From: Lachnospiraceae bacterium
GTDB taxonomy: Bacteria > Bacillota > Clostridia > Lachnospirales > Lachnospiraceae
Assembly (NCBI GenBank): GCA_910576125.1
Contig: CAJTHM010000016.1
Span: 98,677 to 162,676, forward strand
Direction of reading: 5' to 3'
DNA: 64,000 nucleotides
A program made the translations under genes and the position numbers. How positions within the stretch are numbered: the stretch's first letter is position 1; every line of letters begins with the position of its first letter. Under the pieces are notes generated by a model, which made no database searches, had not been told where the DNA came from, and saw only the letters and a list, made by a program, of their open reading frames with translations. Shown piece after piece: positions 61,764-64,000 of the stretch.

Positions 61764-62885
61764 TTATTCTACTTCTTCATAAAACACATCCAGTATTAAC
61801 CTGTACAATGCTTCCTCATCCAGGTAGAACTCCTCAAACCTTTCCCCCATATCAATCTCTCCCTCCAGCATACACATGTCCTCAAAGCTATATCCGATAA
61901 CCTGTGTCGCCAGGTAACCTACCTCATCCACAGTAATGTCAGTCACCATATATCGGCTCAAGGTGCCATATAGATTCACCGGTAAGGCAATATCCTCTTT
62001 CAGTGCGGCGACCGCGGCAACAGCATACGCTGTCAGGTACTGTCTCTGTCTCTCCAGGCGCCTCCCTGCGCTACCCGCACTCCTGGTGTCCCTGTCGTGC
62101 AAGTAGTGGTAAGCGTCTGTCCCTTCCAGATGCAGCTCCTCCCCTTCCCGCACATGAAAACCATCAAAATCCATCGTCTCCATCGCTGTCAGATCAATGC
62201 CCCCGATGGCATCATTGAGCAGCGGGATAGCTCCCATATTGATGGCGCAATAACCATGGATAGGAAGTCCATAAAAAAGCTTCGAAACAGCCTCCCTGCT
62301 GCGCTCACAGCTCACTTGCGCCCCATCTCCGTAACCGTGCTGCAGGCACAGCTGAGCCGTGACGATTCCCAGATAAGCTCCGGTTCTACTGTAGACCTCT
62401 ACCTCTGTCATGGTATCCCTTGGTATGCCTATGACAGTGGCCTTCTTATTGTGGGGATTCAGCGCCAACAGGAATATGGCATCGGACTGCCCTCCATCTA
62501 TCCCATCCTTTACCGGCTCCACTTCCCCCATCTTATCGATTCCAAGGAAGAGAAATGTCAGGATATCCGGGTTGTAGCGATAATGCACGCCTTCATAGCG
62601 CACATCGCCCACTTGCCATCCATCACCTCCGTCTTCCACGCTGCCGCCATAAGATACTGTTATATCCGCCAGATTCACCAGCAGTTCCTCTCCGCTGGCG
62701 CTGCTATATAGGCGGTTCTTTCCCACTATCTGCAGCACCAGAAAACCTATCGCCGCCAGGAACACCAGTACCACCAGCCCCAGCGCCAGACTCACCAATA
62801 TACGCCCAAGCCTCCCGCTTCGCCCGTCAGCCGTTTCCCTGCTTGTCCTGCCGCCGAATCTAACGGCTTCTTTCCTATTCGCCAT
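61764..62885 (-). CDS. LytR-CpsA-Psr (LCP) family ligase
   Basis: A 373-residue membrane-anchored protein with one N-terminal helix (about 30-52) and an outside LCP domain. Motifs include FLFLGID near 110, the QSDAIFLLALNP segment with the catalytic Asp, VIGIPRDTM near 150 and, later, HYLHDRDTRSAGSAGRRLERQRQYL with the conserved arginines. LCP enzymes attach undecaprenyl-linked glycopolymers to peptidoglycan, the expected final step for the glycan encoded downstream. It overlaps the sortase gene by 11 bp. Confidence 0.9.
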   Translation of the reverse strand: MANRKEAVRFGGRTSRETADGRSGRLGRILVSLALGLVVLVFLAAIGFLVLQIVGKNRLYSSASGEELLVNLADITVSYGGSVEDGGDGWQVGDVRYEGVHYRYNPDILTFLFLGIDKMGEVEPVKDGIDGGQSDAIFLLALNPHNKKATVIGIPRDTMTEVEVYSRTGAYLGIVTAQLCLQHGYGDGAQVSCERSREAVSKLFYGLPIHGYCAINMGAIPLLNDAIGGIDLTAMETMDFDGFHVREGEELHLEGTDAYHYLHDRDTRSAGSAGRRLERQRQYLTAYAVAAVAALKEDIALPVNLYGTLSRYMVTDITVDEVGYLATQVIGYSFEDMCMLEGEIDMGERFEEFYLDEEALYRLILDVFYEEVE

Positions 62886-63747
62886 TCAGCAGCACCCCCT
62901 GTACCAGGAATCTGTTGTTGGGCTTGGTTGAAATACATGTAGACAATGTCAATATACGGCTGTCTGCATCCACCTCCACGCCCTCCCTCAGCACGCTTCC
63001 CATACTCCGGATTTCCATGATATCTTTTACGTAATTCTCGAACACCCGCTTGTCCTGAAACCTGTCATGGGCATATAGGATATGCTCATCGCCGGACTCG
63101 TAAGCTGCATAGATTTCATATACCAGCAGTTCCTCCGGCGTATATATGTACACATACGGATGCGATTCCGTGTACTCGCTGTCCCCATAATTGTGGAGCC
63201 CGGCGAACATGGTGCCATTCTTCATATTATGCCCATATACCACTGTATTGGGGTCGGTGAAATCTTTCCCATTATAGTCCTCTGTATAGATACATCCCGG
63301 GTATCCCCTGCTGCCATCCAGGTTATAATTTAAATAGTAGGAATTATCCGTGGGATGCTGCAGGACAGGATAGTCTATGGCAGTGTCCGGTATATAAATC
63401 CATGCATAGATATCCTTGTTGACATTCTCCTGCAAATCAGCGAAATCCACCACTTTATCCGGTATGGGCACACCCATATCTTCCAGCGCCTTCGCAGAAT
63501 CGGCTTCGGCAGGTTCCTCTGTCAGCTCTTCCGAAAGTTCCTCTCCGTCTTCTGGTTCCTCTGTGGCGATAGGCACTGTGCCGGTATGCTCGGCCAGTTC
63601 CTGGTATGTATGCTCGGCGTTTTTTTCGTTGGCTTTTCCCGCACAGGCCACAGCCGTGCAGACACATGCTGCCGCAAGGAACGCCGCACTTGTGATTTTC
63701 CATACACGATTGTTCTTCCCGTCCATATCTCTGTTCCCATCCTTCAT
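62875..63747 (-). CDS. Class B sortase
   Basis: A 290-residue membrane-anchored transpeptidase. An N-terminal helix (about 16-36) and an acidic linker precede the sortase fold from about 100. Catalytic residues are His173 (VYGHNMKNGTMF), Cys271 (LTLSTC) and Arg279 (NNRFLVQG); the helix between them and the DYPVLQ segment are typical of class B. It is the first gene of the glycan locus and probably anchors the SPKTG protein. The start is uncertain between ATG 63747 and ATG 63726, neither with an ideal ribosome site. Confidence 0.92.
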   Translation of the reverse strand: MKDGNRDMDGKNNRVWKITSAAFLAAACVCTAVACAGKANEKNAEHTYQELAEHTGTVPIATEEPEDGEELSEELTEEPAEADSAKALEDMGVPIPDKVVDFADLQENVNKDIYAWIYIPDTAIDYPVLQHPTDNSYYLNYNLDGSRGYPGCIYTEDYNGKDFTDPNTVVYGHNMKNGTMFAGLHNYGDSEYTESHPYVYIYTPEELLVYEIYAAYESGDEHILYAHDRFQDKRVFENYVKDIMEIRSMGSVLREGVEVDADSRILTLSTCISTKPNNRFLVQGVLLNGE

Positions 63748-63785
63748 GCTTTCAAATTTTTAATGGCTTTAAACATCATCTCACT

Positions 63786-63823
63786 AAAAAGTTCATCTTA
63801 CGTGCAGGTAAGGCGAACTTTTT
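63786..63823. terminator. Long hairpin between the sortase gene and the transposase
   Basis: AAAAAGTTC/GAACTTTTT and, inside it, CTTAC/GTAAG with a 2x2 internal mismatch. T runs flank it on both strands, so it could terminate in either direction; it could also be part of the end of the mobile element. Confidence 0.6.
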
Positions 63824-63830
63824 TGTAAAA

Positions 63831-63903
63831 AAGTGCCTTCGGCACTTCAACCCCCTAGCCCCCATTCATGGGGGAAAAATTGTGCGGCACACAATTAGGG
63901 GTT
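63831..63903. other. Multi-hairpin structure before the transposase start
   Basis: AAGTGCC/GGCACTT (63831-63847), then CCCCCAT/ATGGGGG (63859-63874) and AATTGTG/CACAATT (63878-63896). The last two are enclosed by AACCCC (63849-63854) pairing with GGGGTT (63898-63903), making a three-way junction. Confidence 0.7.
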
Positions 63904-63936
63904 TCCTTTTTTGCTGTTTTCCTGCATAATAGTCTC

Positions 63937-64000
63937 ATGAGCATACTACAGAATATTTTCAGAGACCATTATGAAGAAATAATCTATATTCTTCATCCAC
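63937..64000 (+). mobile_element. 5' end of a probable IS91-like transposase gene
   Basis: Only 21 codons are visible before the window ends: MSILQNIFRDHYEEIIYILHP. From memory this resembles the start of IS91-family transposases of Lachnospiraceae, which continue into a Cys-rich zinc-binding domain. I cannot see that domain, so the assignment rests on these residues and on the folded DNA just upstream. Confidence 0.55.

Noticed and set aside
44456..63747. Integrative element inserted at tRNA-Thr
   Set aside because: No integrase, no direct repeat of the tRNA 3' end and no conjugation genes; the content is a glycan operon, so cassette exchange is the better reading.

Overview
The window reads as chromosomal DNA of a Gram-positive anaerobe of the class Clostridia, most likely Lachnospiraceae. 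The clues are gene content (the GGGtGRT/NifU-like pair, a class B sortase with an SPKTG substrate, an LplB/YtcP-type sugar ABC transporter, several DUF families common in gut Clostridia), strong AGGAGG ribosome sites and frequent TTG/GTG starts. No 16S rRNA or other species marker is present. Nearly all genes are on the minus strand.

Layout. 0-2.7 kb: a MATE exporter and leuCD. 2.8-4.8 kb: a mannose-6-phosphate isomerase and a ROK sugar kinase. 4.9-10.6 kb: a tightly coupled phosphorelay operon (lone receiver, histidine kinase-receiver-HPt, histidine kinase-receiver fused to a DegV/FakB-like lipid-binding domain). 10.8-18.1 kb: L-fucose isomerase, a VanR/PhoB-type two-component pair, a GT4 glycosyltransferase and a DedA protein. 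18.2-24.8 kb: a sugar ABC transporter with an FAD oxidoreductase, read divergently from a PocR/AraC regulator. 24.9-29.5 kb: a branched-chain amino acid locus with ilvB, two ilvN paralogues and ilvC, interrupted by a metallopeptidase-like gene and a scrambled kinase remnant. 29.6-37.4 kb: DUF2500, metH, a lipoprotein, a small membrane-protein operon, the GGGtGRT/NifU-like pair and a left-handed beta-helix protein. 37.5-44.2 kb: topB, asd, argH and a NitT/TauT-type ABC transporter. A tRNA-Thr(CGU) lies at 44.46 kb.

44.7-63.7 kb is one long surface-glycan locus read leftward. It opens with a class B sortase, an LCP ligase, an SPKTG surface protein, a priming sugar transferase and a Wzz-like protein, all GC-rich. 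It continues into a visibly AT-rich, serotype-like block: an Alg13/Alg14-type split transferase, an ATP-grasp protein, DUF362, acetyltransferase, GT4 enzymes, FrhB-like and pyruvyltransferase proteins, Wzy, LicD, cytidylyltransferase, a PP-loop protein and Wzx. Two genes in the block are broken at homopolymers, one exactly at a U UUA AAA slippery site. At the right edge begins what looks like an IS91-like transposase, preceded by a strongly folded stretch.

The most unusual items are the histidine kinase-receiver-DegV fusion, an 18-bp coding minisatellite (MEExHS) shared by three unrelated genes, the sortase/LCP/SPKTG module inside a glycan operon, a Wzz protein carrying a BY-kinase-like domain without a P-loop, and short ORFs whose stops overlap the starts of leuD and metH.
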